Positions 41,310 through 50,490 of a stretch of 64,000 bases of DNA are shown here, piece by piece. Numbering within the stretch: position 1 is the first letter of the stretch; each line of letters starts with the position of its first letter. The position numbers were made by a program, and so were the translations under genes. This stretch comes from [Clostridium] citroniae WAL-17108. GTDB taxonomy: Bacteria; Bacillota; Clostridia; Lachnospirales; Lachnospiraceae. The stretch spans positions 310,001 to 374,000 of the forward strand of contig NZ_JH376423.1 in NCBI RefSeq assembly GCF_000233455.1, given 5' to 3'. The notes below the pieces were generated by a model. That model had not been told where the DNA came from. It did not search any database and worked only from the letters and a program-made list of their open reading frames with translations.

Positions 41310-42136
41310 ATGGAATTTATTCCTGTATCATAGCCATTTCCATGTATTCCAAGATCCCCATGCCCACAGTGGAATGGACCCAGGAGCGGATGCGCTATGT
41401 GATGTGTTTTTTTCCCATGGTGGGAATTGTGGAGGGACTGGTGGTGGGAGCGTGGTTTTATGCCGGTCTGGATGTACTTGGCTTTGCTCCCTGGACCACG
41501 GCCCTGGTGGGAACCTGCGTCCCTGTTCTGGTAACAGGAGGAATCCATATGGACGGTTTTCTGGACACCATGGATGCCCTTCATTCCTATGGCGGCAGGC
41601 CAAAGAAGCTGGAGATCCTGAAGGATCCCCATTTGGGGGCGTTTGCAGTTATTTCCACAGCTGTTTATATGATGCTGTACCTGGGGGCGGCCAATGAATA
41701 CGCACTTCTTTTGGCTTCCCGTCAGAAGGGGGCGGGAATGGTCCTGTATGCCGTGCCGCTGTTGTTTTTTGTGACGGAGCGGGCTCTCAGCGGTCTGTCC
41801 GTGGTATGGTTTCCGCCGGCAAAAAAGGACGGACTGGCAGCCGGATTTGCCCGGACATCCAAAAAGAAGCTGGACAGGCTGGTCCTGGTCCTGTGGCTGG
41901 TCCTGTGTACTGCCCTGGCCGCGGCGGCATGTCTCACCGCGGGGAAGGAGGCCGGGATCCTGGCCGCGTCCGTGGGAGGGGTACAGCTTCTGGTCTTTGG
42001 ATGGTATTACAGGATGTCGGTAAAAGAATTCGGGGGCATTACAGGTGATCTGGCGGGATGTTTCCTGCAGATCTGTGAACTGGCCAGCTTCTGGGTGCTG
42101 GTAATACTGGTAAGGACAGGAGGTTTTGTGCTGTGA
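41306..42136 (+). CDS. cobS: Adenosylcobinamide-GDP ribazoletransferase
   Basis: A 276-residue integral membrane enzyme that joins adenosylcobinamide-GDP and alpha-ribazole to make cobalamin. SMYSKIPMPTVEWT at the N terminus, TGGIHMDGFLDTMDALHSYG near residue 76 with the Asp motif, and KDPHLGAFAVIS are CobS signatures; six or seven membrane helices are visible. Start overlaps the stop of cobU (ATGA). Confidence 0.93.
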   Translation: MNGIYSCIIAISMYSKIPMPTVEWTQERMRYVMCFFPMVGIVEGLVVGAWFYAGLDVLGFAPWTTALVGTCVPVLVTGGIHMDGFLDTMDALHSYGGRPKKLEILKDPHLGAFAVISTAVYMMLYLGAANEYALLLASRQKGAGMVLYAVPLLFFVTERALSGLSVVWFPPAKKDGLAAGFARTSKKKLDRLVLVLWLVLCTALAAAACLTAGKEAGILAASVGGVQLLVFGWYYRMSVKEFGGITGDLAGCFLQICELASFWVLVILVRTGGFVL

Positions 42137-42612
42137 TCTTGGTGATCGGAGGAAGATGTCAGGGTAAAAAGGCGTTTGTTGAAAAATTCCTTTTGCCCTC
42201 CCTTGAGGAATCCGTAGTTTCCGGGCCGTCCGCTGCATCCGGGCAATCCGGTCCATCAGGAATGCCCGGTCCGCCCGTTATCTGGACCCATGGGGCCGGT
42301 GCGGACTGGGGGACCTTTATGGATGGTATGTATTGTGATGATCTTCACCTGTTCATCAGGCGCCTCATGCTGGGAGAATCAGTCTGCGGGGAAGGAAGGG
42401 GAGCGGATGGAATAAGGGGGATGGCGGACGCCCTTATGAAGGCGAACCCGGACAGGATCCTGGTAACGGATGAGATCGGGTATGGGATTGTCCCGGTGGA
42501 TTCCTTTGAACGCCAATACCGGGAGACGGTGGGAAGAATCTGCTGCCAGGCAGCCGGGTATGCGTCCCAGGTGTGGAGAGTGTGCTGCGGAATAGGGCAG
42601 AGAATCAAATGA
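42133..42612 (+). CDS. CobU-like protein with degenerate P-loop
   Basis: A 159-residue protein related to CobU at its ends only. It begins MILVIGGRCQGKKAFVEKF, where the P-loop serine/threonine is replaced by lysine, and ends TDEIGYGIVPVDSFERQYRETVGRICCQAA, like the CobU C-terminal half. The CobU histidine segment RHQxxR is absent and the middle holds a Gly/Ser/Pro-rich stretch (about residues 34-50). It starts at GTG 42133, overlapping cobS by 4 bases. Kinase activity is doubtful. A structural or regulatory role in nucleotide-loop assembly is speculation. Confidence 0.72.
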   Translation: MILVIGGRCQGKKAFVEKFLLPSLEESVVSGPSAASGQSGPSGMPGPPVIWTHGAGADWGTFMDGMYCDDLHLFIRRLMLGESVCGEGRGADGIRGMADALMKANPDRILVTDEIGYGIVPVDSFERQYRETVGRICCQAAGYASQVWRVCCGIGQRIK

Positions 42613-42630
42613 CAAGGAGCAGGAAAGAAC

Positions 42631-43611
42631 ATGGGATGGCTTGAATTGTGGAAATTTCACAGCACAGCGCTGCTGGCAGGATGCGCGCTGGACTGGATGT
42701 TTGGGGACCCGGTTTGCATTCCCCATCTTGTCCGTCTCATGGGCCGGATGATAGCCCGGCTGGAGCTGGAACTGAGAAGGCGCATGAGGGGGAGGGAGCT
42801 TGCTGCGGGAGCTGTTCTCACGTTTATCATGTGTGCCGTCTGGTGGATGGTCCCATGGGGACTTTTCCGCCTGGTCCGCAGCGCCGGATTTCCCGGATCC
42901 TTCCTGTTTCTCTTTTGCCTGGAAACCTTCATATGTTATCAGATGATGGCAGCCAGGGGGCTGTGCACGGAGAGCATGAAAGTGTGCCGGAGCCTGGAGG
43001 ACGGGGAGGTGGAAATGGCCAGGCATCATGTGTCTATGATCGTGGGCAGGGATACAAGCGTCCTTGACAGGGACGGCATTGCCAGGGCTGCGGTGGAGAC
43101 AGTGGCTGAAAATGCCTCGGACGGGGTGGTGGCGCCGTTCCTGTTCATGGCTTTATTGGGTCCGGCCGGAGGAACGTTTTACAAGGCGGTCAATACCATG
43201 GATTCCATGATAGGATATAAAAATGACACATATCGGTTCTTTGGACGTACGGCCGCTTTGCTGGATGACGTCCTGAACCTGATCCCGGCCAGGGTCACGG
43301 GCTGTCTTATGGTGCTGGCCGCTTTTTTCATTCCGGGGATGGACGGAATGAATGGATGGCGCATATTCCTGAGGGACAGGAAAAAGCATGCCAGTCCCAA
43401 CTCGGCCCATGGGGAGGCGGCTTGCGCCGGAATCCTCCATCTGCGCCTGGCAGGAGATGCCTGGTATTTTGGGAGCCTGCACAAAAAGCCTTTCATAGGG
43501 GAGGATGACAGGCCCATTGTCCCGGCGGATATCAGAAGGGCCAATCAGCTGATGTTTGCCGCACAAGGGATTTTAGCCGCCGTGTTGGCCGCTGCCCTGG
43601 CAGCTGTTTGA
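42631..43611 (+). CDS. cbiB: Adenosylcobinamide-phosphate synthase
   Basis: A 326-residue membrane enzyme that attaches aminopropanol phosphate to adenosylcobyric acid. DWMFGDPVCIPHLVRLMGRMI near residue 20, AVETVAENASDGVVAPFLF near 153, NTMDSMIGYKNDTYRFFGRTAALLDDVLNLIPAR near 190, and SPNSAHGEAACAG near 252 are family blocks. AAGGAGC lies before the ATG. It uses the product of the PLP enzyme encoded next. Confidence 0.94.
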   Translation: MGWLELWKFHSTALLAGCALDWMFGDPVCIPHLVRLMGRMIARLELELRRRMRGRELAAGAVLTFIMCAVWWMVPWGLFRLVRSAGFPGSFLFLFCLETFICYQMMAARGLCTESMKVCRSLEDGEVEMARHHVSMIVGRDTSVLDRDGIARAAVETVAENASDGVVAPFLFMALLGPAGGTFYKAVNTMDSMIGYKNDTYRFFGRTAALLDDVLNLIPARVTGCLMVLAAFFIPGMDGMNGWRIFLRDRKKHASPNSAHGEAACAGILHLRLAGDAWYFGSLHKKPFIGEDDRPIVPADIRRANQLMFAAQGILAAVLAAALAAV

Positions 43612-43620
43612 AAGCGTCCG

Positions 43621-43652
43621 ATTTATAACCGGCCCAATTTATAACCGGCCCA
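43621..43652. repeat. 16-bp direct duplication
   Basis: Two identical copies of ATTTATAACCGGCCCA stand side by side in the 97-base gap between cbiB and the decarboxylase gene. Nothing else is apparent in the gap except the ribosome site AAGGAGAGGAG. Confidence 0.88.
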
Positions 43653-43708
43653 ATAAAAGAAAACATATCTGCCCTGTGTACCAAGGGTAAGGAGAGGAGA
43701 AGAGATAC

Positions 43709-44875
43709 ATGGAATACCAGCACGGAGGAGACATTTACAGCCGGGAAATAGATCTGGATTATTCTGCGAATATCAATCCCCTGGGCTTGCCTGAAGGGGT
43801 TAGACGGGTGCTGGCCGGTTGCCTGGACACAGATGTGTGCGGCCTGTACCCGGACAGCCAATGCAGAAAGCTGAGAAAAGCACTGGGCAGACACCACCAG
43901 GTCCCGGAACAGTGGGTCATCTGCGGAAATGGGGCGGCGGATCTGATCTTTGGACTGGTGTATGCCTTAAAACCCGGACGGGCCCTGGTGACAGCGCCTT
44001 CATTTACTGAGTATGAACAGGCGCTGAGAGCATGGGGCTGCTGCCCGGACTACCTGTTCCTGGAGGAACAGGCTGGCTTTGTCCCCGACATGGACCGGCT
44101 TGTATCCACGGTTTTGCAGGCAGGACAGGAAGGAGCCCCCTATGATATGGTGTTCCTGTGTAATCCCAATAACCCCACGGGTATCCCGGTGCCCTCCCGG
44201 GCTGTGGCAAAGGCGGTATCTGCCTGCAGACAGACCGGCACCCTGTTGGTGGTGGATGAGTGTTTCTGTGATTTCCTGGATCAGCCCCAGCTGTATTCGG
44301 TTATACCGGATCTGGGAGACTACGGGAACTTGTTTGTGCTCAAGGCATTTACCAAACTGTATGCCATGGCAGGGCTTCGCCTTGGCTACGGGCTTTGTTG
44401 TGATGGGGCATTGATGGAAGCCCTTCAGATGGTCCGACAGCCCTGGTCAGTGTCCGGTCTGGCCCAGATGGCTGGGGAGGCTGCCCTTGAGGAACAGGAA
44501 TATGTAGAGAGGACGAGAAAACTGATGGGGACAGAGAGGGCGTGGCTTACGGAGGGGCTGAAAAAACTGGGCTGTACCGTGTATGATTCCCAGGCAAACT
44601 ATGTGTTTTTTAAAACAAAACTGGGGGAGGAGCTGGGCCGCCGCCTATTGGAGAAAAGGGTCCTTATACGCAGCTGCGGCAATTATCCGGGCCTGGACGG
44701 TTCGTTTTACCGCATCTGCGTAAAAAACAGGGAGGAAAATAAAGATTTGCTGGGGCATATGAGGGCTGTTTTTGCAGAAGCATCCGGGTCACGGGAAAAA
44801 ACAGACTTCGGGACACAGGAGAATACAGATTTAGGAACACAGGAAAATACAGATCTCATAGGGGGAAATTCATAA
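43709..44875 (+). CDS. cobD: L-threonine-O-3-phosphate decarboxylase
   Basis: A 388-residue PLP enzyme of the histidinol-phosphate aminotransferase fold that yields (R)-1-amino-2-propanol phosphate for Cbi[17 protein letters not shown] near residue 13, GNGAADLIF near 73, NPNNPTG near 152, DECFCDFL, and the Schiff-base lysine in [17 protein letters not shown] near 213 are visible. HisC is the main alternative by sequence, but the position in the cluster decides for CobD. Residues 365-387 are a tail of three eight-residue repeats (TDFGTQEN type) beyond the conserved fold. The last base of its stop is the first base of cbiP. Confidence 0.9.
   Translation: MEYQHGGDIYSREIDLDYSANINPLGLPEGVRRVLAGCLDTDVCGLYPDSQCRKLRKALGRHHQVPEQWVICGNGAADLIFGLVYALKPGRALVTAPSFTEYEQALRAWGCCPDYLFLEEQAGFVPDMDRLVSTVLQAGQEGAPYDMVFLCNPNNPTGIPVPSRAVAKAVSACRQTGTLLVVDECFCDFLDQPQLYSVIPDLGDYGNLFVLKAFTKLYAMAGLRLGYGLCCDGALMEALQMVRQPWSVSGLAQMAGEAALEEQEYVERTRKLMGTERAWLTEGLKKLGCTVYDSQANYVFFKTKLGEELGRRLLEKRVLIRSCGNYPGLDGSFYRICVKNREENKDLLGHMRAVFAEASGSREKTDFGTQENTDLGTQENTDLIGGNS
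44801..44869. repeat. 24-bp tandem repeat encoding the CobD tail
   Basis: Three in-frame 24-base units (the third incomplete and diverged) encode [16 protein letters not shown] and TDLIGGN at the C terminus of CobD. Confidence 0.88.
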
Positions 44876-46494
44876 TGGCAAGATCGATCATGATTCAGGG
44901 AACAATGTCCAATGCGGGAAAAAGCATCCTGGCAGCCGGCCTGTGCCGTATCTTTATGCAGGATGGATATAAGACCGCTCCCTTTAAATCACAGAACATG
45001 GCGCTGAATTCCTATATCACCTCAGAGGGGCTGGAAATGGGCAGGGCCCAGGTGGTCCAGGCCGAAGCTGCAGGCGTCCCTCCCTCCGTGGACATGAACC
45101 CTATTCTGCTCAAACCCACCACGGACGTGGGCTCCCAGGTGATCGTCCACGGCATTTCCAGGGGGAATATGAAGGCAAAGGACTATTTTGCCATTAAGCG
45201 CAGCCTGGTGCCTGACATTATGGCATCCTATGAGCGCCTGTCCAAGGCGTATGATATTATAGTGATCGAGGGGGCAGGGAGCCCGGCTGAGATCAACCTG
45301 AAATCAGATGATATTGTTAACATGGGACTTGCGGCCCTTGTGGATGCCCCGGTGCTTCTGGTGGGGGACATTGACAGGGGAGGCGTGTTCGCCCAGTTGT
45401 ACGGCACCATCGCTCTTTTGGAACAGGAGGAACGTGACCGGGTCAAGGGTCTTGTGATCAACAAGTTCCGGGGGGACAAGTCCATACTGGATCCCGGAGT
45501 CCATATGCTGGAGGAACTTTGCCATATACCGGTGGCCGGAGTGGTCCCCTACATGGATGTGGATATTGAGGATGAGGACAGCCTGAGTACACGGCTGGAC
45601 AGCAGCCGGGATTTGGACAGCGGGGAATCGGGTATGATAGACCTGGCTGTTATCCGTTTTCCACGCATATCCAATTTTACGGATTTTAATGTGTTTTCAA
45701 GAATCCCGGGAGTGTCCCTCCGCTATGTGGCCAGGGTCTCTGAACTGGGAGCCCCGGACATGGTGTTCCTTCCCGGCACTAAGAATACCATACAGGATCT
45801 GCTGTGGATGCGCCAAAATGGCCTGGAGGCGGCTGTGTTAAAGCTGGCGGACAGGCAGGTGCCTGTGTGGGGGATCTGCGGGGGATATCAGATGATGGGG
45901 GAACGATTAAAGGATTCCCAGGGAGTGGAGTCTGACGGGAACAGGGAGATTGCCGGAATGGGGCTGCTTCCCCTTGGGACCGAGTTTTATGAAGAAAAGG
46001 TGAGGACACAGGTGGAAGGCTCCTTTGGGGAACTGGACGGAGTGCTCCAGCCATTGTCAGGCGCATGTATTGAGGGATATGAGATCCATATGGGGAGAAC
46101 CGCCATAGACAGGGAAAACGGAGCCATGGACACAGCGCGGCTGGTATCCTGGCGCCGGGAGCCGGAAATCTGCCGGCCCATGGTGTACCTGATGGAAAAA
46201 CAGACAGGGGAGGCAGGGGGAGGCGACCGGAAAAAGGTAAAGACAGACGGATGGAACAGGGGAAATGTCTACGGCGCGTATGTCCACGGCGTGTTTGATG
46301 CGCCCGGTATTGGGGAGAACATTATTAGCTGCCTGGCAAAAAAGAAGGGCTTGTCCATGGAGACGGTAACCAACGGGGACTACAGATCCTACCGCGGGCA
46401 GCAGTATGACAAGCTGGCGGATATACTCAGGGCCAGTCTGGACATGGATGCTGTCTATGGGATCATGGGCCTGCCGCCAAGGGGCAGGAACTGA
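44875..46494 (+). CDS. cbiP: Cobyric acid synthase
   Basis: A 539-residue ATP- and glutamine-dependent amidase that amidates the b, d, e and g carboxylates of adenosylcobyrinate a,c-diamide. [23 protein letters not shown] is the ATP motif, [12 protein letters not shown] and [12 protein letters not shown] are family blocks. [11 protein letters not shown] near residue 332 carries the glutaminase cysteine, and [13 protein letters not shown] near 463 the histidine. TAATG overlap with cobD. Confidence 0.95.
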   Translation: MARSIMIQGTMSNAGKSILAAGLCRIFMQDGYKTAPFKSQNMALNSYITSEGLEMGRAQVVQAEAAGVPPSVDMNPILLKPTTDVGSQVIVHGISRGNMKAKDYFAIKRSLVPDIMASYERLSKAYDIIVIEGAGSPAEINLKSDDIVNMGLAALVDAPVLLVGDIDRGGVFAQLYGTIALLEQEERDRVKGLVINKFRGDKSILDPGVHMLEELCHIPVAGVVPYMDVDIEDEDSLSTRLDSSRDLDSGESGMIDLAVIRFPRISNFTDFNVFSRIPGVSLRYVARVSELGAPDMVFLPGTKNTIQDLLWMRQNGLEAAVLKLADRQVPVWGICGGYQMMGERLKDSQGVESDGNREIAGMGLLPLGTEFYEEKVRTQVEGSFGELDGVLQPLSGACIEGYEIHMGRTAIDRENGAMDTARLVSWRREPEICRPMVYLMEKQTGEAGGGDRKKVKTDGWNRGNVYGAYVHGVFDAPGIGENIISCLAKKKGLSMETVTNGDYRSYRGQQYDKLADILRASLDMDAVYGIMGLPPRGRN

Positions 46495-46533
46495 ATGATT
46501 GGCTGAAGGAGCCGGAAAAGGAGAAATCACAAA

Positions 46534-47193
46534 ATGTTAAACATACAGTTGGAACAGGTGCTTCCTTCCCAGATCGAGCACCGCAGCTTTGAACTGATAC
46601 AGCAGGAACTGGACCACATGGGGATCAGGCTGGATCCGGAGAATGAACTGGTCATCAAACGCGCCATCCACACCACGGCTGATTTTGAATATGCGGACAG
46701 CCTGGTATTTTCCAGCCATGCGGTAAAAAAAGGCATGGAAGCCCTGAAGCAGGGGGCGGTCATTATAACGGACACGAACATGGGAAAATCCGGGATCAAT
46801 AAAAGGGCGGCTTCTGCTTTGGGAGCAGAGGTGCTCTGCTTTATGGCGGATGAGGATATTGCCAGGGAGGCAAAAGAAAGGAAGTGCACCAGGGCGGTTG
46901 CCAGCATGGAAAAAGCAGTCCGGCTGTTTGGGGCGCCGGAGGGTACACGCCCCTGTATATTTGCCATAGGCAATGCCCCCACAGCCCTGATACGGCTCTA
47001 TGAGCTGGTAAAGGAGGGACGGATAAAGCCCTCGCTGATCATCGGTGCTCCTGTGGGATTTGTGAATGTGGTGCAGTCCAAGGAACTGGTCCTCACATTG
47101 GAAGATACCCCCTATATTGTGGCCAGGGGAAGAAAGGGGGGCAGCAATGTGGCTGCCGCCATATGCAATGCCCTCCTGTACCAGATAAAATAA
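46534..47193 (+). CDS. cbiC: Cobalt-precorrin-8 methylmutase
   Basis: A 219-residue enzyme that moves the C11 methyl group to C12 to give cobyrinate. KRAIHTTADFEYADSLVFS (about residues 43-61) contains the catalytic histidine, and TDTNMGKSGINKRA, GNAPTALIRLYELV and GAPVGFVNVVQSKE are also diagnostic. AAAGGAG precedes the ATG. It is the last gene of the cluster. Its stop lies 2 bases from the end of the convergent purF-like gene, with no terminator between. Confidence 0.95.
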   Translation: MLNIQLEQVLPSQIEHRSFELIQQELDHMGIRLDPENELVIKRAIHTTADFEYADSLVFSSHAVKKGMEALKQGAVIITDTNMGKSGINKRAASALGAEVLCFMADEDIAREAKERKCTRAVASMEKAVRLFGAPEGTRPCIFAIGNAPTALIRLYELVKEGRIKPSLIIGAPVGFVNVVQSKELVLTLEDTPYIVARGRKGGSNVAAAICNALLYQIK

Positions 47194-47195
47194 TA

Positions 47196-48602
47196 TTATT
47201 TTTTGCCGCTCCAGCAGTAGGTGCAGAGCTTGCAGGGGGAGATTCCGATGGCTTCCACCAGATCGTCCAGCCTGTGATAGCGCAGTGAGGTGAAGCCCAG
47301 ATGGTTCCTGACCACCTCCACCATCTCCCGGTAATTCCTGCTGTCAGGGTCGGCGTAATCGGCAAGGAGCTGGTCGGACACGCAGTCGCCCTCCCTGTCC
47401 TTTATGATCCTCCTGGTGATCAGATCCAGTTCAGAGGAAGATCGGGAAAAGTTCAGATAGGGACAGCCGTACATCAGAGGAGGACATGCGGGACGGATAT
47501 GCACTTCCTTGGCGCCGCTCTGATAGAGCAGCTGGGTGGTCTCCCCCAGCTGGGTGCCCCTTACAATGGAGTCATCGATCAGCAGCAGTTTTTTGCCGCG
47601 GATCAGCGCATTTACAGGGATCAGCTTCATGCGGGCAATGAGGTTTCTGTCCCCCTGGTTCTGGGGCATGAAGGATCGGGGCCAGGTAGGAGTATATTTG
47701 ATAAAGGGACGGGCAAAGGGAATCCCTGACGCATTGGCATAACCAATGGCATGGGCAATGCCTGAGTCAGGCACGCCTGCGACAATATCGGGCTGGGACT
47801 CGTCCCGCCGGGACAGAAGCTTTCCGCATTGGTAGCGCATGTTCTCCACATTGACTCCCTCGTAGGTGGAGGTGGGGTAACCGTAATACACCCACAAAAA
47901 AGCACAGATCTTCATGTCCTGCCTTGGAGGACTCAGGGTCTCCACGCTCTCTGGCGTGATGTATACGATCTCTCCGGGTCCCAGTTCCATATAGTCGGAA
48001 TAGCCCAGATTGATATATGCAAAACTCTCAAAGGAAGCACAGAAGGCGTCCTCCTTTTTTCCAATCATAACAGGAGTCCTGCCGTACTTGTCCCTGGAAG
48101 CGTAAATTCCCTGGGGGGTCAGGATCAGTATGGTCATGGAGCCCTCGATCCGTTCCTGGGCATAGAGGAGCCCTTCCACAAGTGTGGCCTTCTGGTTGAT
48201 CAGGGCTGCCACCAGTTCCGTGGCATTGATCCTCCCGTGACTCATTTCCATAAAATGGATATGACCGTTTTGGTAAGCGTCCTGTACCAGTTCCTGCAGG
48301 TTGTTGATCTTGCCCACGGTGGTGATGGCAAAACTGCCAAGGTGGGATTGGATCAGCAGGGGCTGGGGTTCATTATCGGAAATACAGCCGATTCCCAGGT
48401 AGCCTTCCAGTTCAGCTAAATCTCCATCAAATTTCGTGCGGAAGGGAGTATTTTCAATATTGTGTATGGACCGGGTAAATCCCTGTTCGCCGTACACGGC
48501 CATTCCGCCCCGTTTTGTTCCCAAATGGGAGTGATAGTCCACTCCAAAAAATAAATCCAGCGTACAGCTGTTCTTAGATGCAACACCAAATATTCCGCCC
48601 AT
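47196..48602 (-). CDS. PurF-like amidophosphoribosyltransferase paralogue without catalytic Cys
   Basis: A 468-residue protein with the PurF layout: N-terminal class II glutaminase-like domain (DYHSHLGTKRGGMAVY, then a GSFAITTVGKINN block) and a C-terminal phosphoribosyltransferase with PRPP motif LLLIDDSIVRGTQ near residue 342. True PurF needs Cys as first residue of the mature protein (CGVFG). Here the protein starts MGGIFG, and an in-frame TAA stands five codons upstream, so no propeptide can supply it. The cysteines in ICAFLWVYYG, YGCPYLN and CKLCTYC correspond to the ligands of the Fe-S cluster in Bacillus PurF. A regulatory or ammonia-using role is possible. AGAGGT precedes the ATG. Confidence 0.85.
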   Translation of the reverse strand: MGGIFGVASKNSCTLDLFFGVDYHSHLGTKRGGMAVYGEQGFTRSIHNIENTPFRTKFDGDLAELEGYLGIGCISDNEPQPLLIQSHLGSFAITTVGKINNLQELVQDAYQNGHIHFMEMSHGRINATELVAALINQKATLVEGLLYAQERIEGSMTILILTPQGIYASRDKYGRTPVMIGKKEDAFCASFESFAYINLGYSDYMELGPGEIVYITPESVETLSPPRQDMKICAFLWVYYGYPTSTYEGVNVENMRYQCGKLLSRRDESQPDIVAGVPDSGIAHAIGYANASGIPFARPFIKYTPTWPRSFMPQNQGDRNLIARMKLIPVNALIRGKKLLLIDDSIVRGTQLGETTQLLYQSGAKEVHIRPACPPLMYGCPYLNFSRSSSELDLITRRIIKDREGDCVSDQLLADYADPDSRNYREMVEVVRNHLGFTSLRYHRLDDLVEAIGISPCKLCTYCWSGKK

Positions 48603-48742
48603 GCTAGTACCTCTTTATTTTTGGTCTATAATTCTGTCTGTTACAGGACTAATCATAACATATATTAGCAGTGAAGGACAATATGATTGATATATTATTT
48701 ATACTTATCATACATCATAAGCAGCCCGGACATTTCCGGCAA

Positions 48743-48771
48743 TTGCAAAATACAGGGACTCATTGTATAAT
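48743..48771 (+). promoter_or_regulatory. Promoter of the YesN-YesM-sugar sensor unit
   Basis: TTGCAA (48743-48748), exactly 17 bases, then a perfect TATAAT (48766-48771). In the leader a small TACCCT/AGGGTA hairpin lies around 48783-48803. The remaining gap back to 48603 is AT-rich and must hold the divergent purF-like promoter, which I cannot place. Confidence 0.75.
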
Positions 48772-48841
48772 TTGATAGGATACCCTTGTCTGTTGAGGGT
48801 ACGATCGGTTTGATCACTACGAAGAAAAGGGGCGTTCATAC

Positions 48842-50479
48842 ATGGATTTATACAGGATCATTCTGGTGGATGACGAGGAGGAAGTCAGACAGAGTATTAT
48901 AAGAAAAATAAACTGGACAGAGGCCGGTTTTAAGGTGGTGGGGGATGCGGAGAACGGAGAGGATGCCCTGGAAAAGGTGGAAGCCCTGGAGCCGGACCTG
49001 ATCCTTACGGATATCCGCATGCCATACATGGACGGATTGACCCTGGCGGAACGGGTGCGCCAGAAATATCCCTCCATTAAGATCGTGATCTTTTCAGGGT
49101 ATGATGATTTTGAATATGCCAAACAGGCCATTAAGCTGAACGTGACCGAGTATATACTTAAGCCGGTCAATGTGGAGGAGCTGACAGCCATCTTAAAGCG
49201 GATCAAAGCCAACCTGGATGAGGAGATCGAGCAGAAGAGGAATGTAAACCTTTTGCGGGAAAATTATATTAAAAGCCTGCCCATCCTCAGGGAGCAGTTC
49301 TTAAATGAACTGGTGAGTTATCCCATGCCTGAGACGGAGGTGGAGGACAAGCTGAGGGAGTATGCGATCCCCCTTTCCGGCGCCAAAAAGTGGGTGGCCG
49401 CGGCCATTGATATAGAGCCTGAGGAGATCCGGGACGGTGTCCTGCTTCCCCTGCACAAGGAAAAGGACCTGATCCCCATATCCGTGATGCAGCTTGTGGA
49501 AGAAAAGCTTAAGAATTACTGCCGGTGCGCCCTGGCCACTTCGGCGCGCACCGCGGAGTCTGAGATCGCGGTCATTGCGGCAATTGATGAGGAAAACAGC
49601 CAGACCGGACTGATCGATGTGCTGGGTGATGTGTGCAAGGAAACCAGGAAGATCCTGGAGGTGCCCATCACCATCGGCATAGGGCACGGATGCCAGAAGC
49701 TTTCCGATATCAGCAGTTCCTATAAGGCGGCTGTGGATGCCCTTGGATATAAAGCCATTGTGGGCAGCGGAAGCACCATCTATATCAATGACGTGGAGCC
49801 GGTGAGCAGCGGAAAGCTCCAATTTGACGGCAAGGATGAGGCAGAGCTGATATCCGCCATCAAATTCGGGCCAAGGGAAAAGATAGAGGCGGCGGTCCAG
49901 ACCATTATTGACAAGATGAGCGATGCCAAAGTCCATTTCCGCCAGTGCCAGGCGTACATGCTCAGCGTGTCCAGCAGCATTGTACAGATGATCCAGCAAT
50001 ATGACCTGGATATGGAACAGCTGCTGGAAGAAGGGTCTGAAAGGGAGGATACCTTTGCCATCATACCCAGGATGCAGAAACGGGAGGATTTCAGCCAATG
50101 GCTTTTGTCCGCGTCCCTGCGCATGAACCAGGTGATGAACCAGGAACGTGACAACACCATGAAGCAGGTAATCCAGAAGGCCAAGCAGTATATCATGGAC
50201 AATTACCAGGATCCGGAGCTTTCAGTGGAAAAGATATGCCGCCATCTGCACATGAGCCCGGCCTATTTTTCCACCATGTTTAAGAAGGAAACAGGACAGG
50301 CCTATATTGCATACCTGACCGAGGTGCGTTTGGATAAGGCCGTGGAACTTCTGGGCAAGACCGATGACAAGACATATATCATTGCCGCCAAGGTGGGCTA
50401 CCAGGAACAGAACTATTTCAGCTATGTGTTTAAGAAACGGTTTGGAATCTCCCCCACAAAGTTCAGGGGAACTAAATAA
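48842..50479 (+). CDS. YesN-type response regulator (REC-AraC)
   Basis: A 545-residue regulator. The receiver domain (residues 1-122) has the acidic pair in ILVDDEEEV, phosphorylation site Asp57 in LTDIRMPYMDG and Lys in LKPVN. A long middle region follows (about 150-430), then a C-terminal AraC DNA-binding domain with LSVEKICRHLHMSPAYFSTMFKKETGQ and IIAAKVGYQEQNYFSYVFKKRFGISPTKFR. The middle contains FGPREKIEAAVQTII, common to YesN proteins. It is the first gene of a unit with its kinase and two sugar-binding proteins. The mglBAC operon 4 kb downstream is the likely target. Confidence 0.92.
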   Translation: MDLYRIILVDDEEEVRQSIIRKINWTEAGFKVVGDAENGEDALEKVEALEPDLILTDIRMPYMDGLTLAERVRQKYPSIKIVIFSGYDDFEYAKQAIKLNVTEYILKPVNVEELTAILKRIKANLDEEIEQKRNVNLLRENYIKSLPILREQFLNELVSYPMPETEVEDKLREYAIPLSGAKKWVAAAIDIEPEEIRDGVLLPLHKEKDLIPISVMQLVEEKLKNYCRCALATSARTAESEIAVIAAIDEENSQTGLIDVLGDVCKETRKILEVPITIGIGHGCQKLSDISSSYKAAVDALGYKAIVGSGSTIYINDVEPVSSGKLQFDGKDEAELISAIKFGPREKIEAAVQTIIDKMSDAKVHFRQCQAYMLSVSSSIVQMIQQYDLDMEQLLEEGSEREDTFAIIPRMQKREDFSQWLLSASLRMNQVMNQERDNTMKQVIQKAKQYIMDNYQDPELSVEKICRHLHMSPAYFSTMFKKETGQAYIAYLTEVRLDKAVELLGKTDDKTYIIAAKVGYQEQNYFSYVFKKRFGISPTKFRGTK

Positions 50480-50490
50480 GGAGTAAGACC

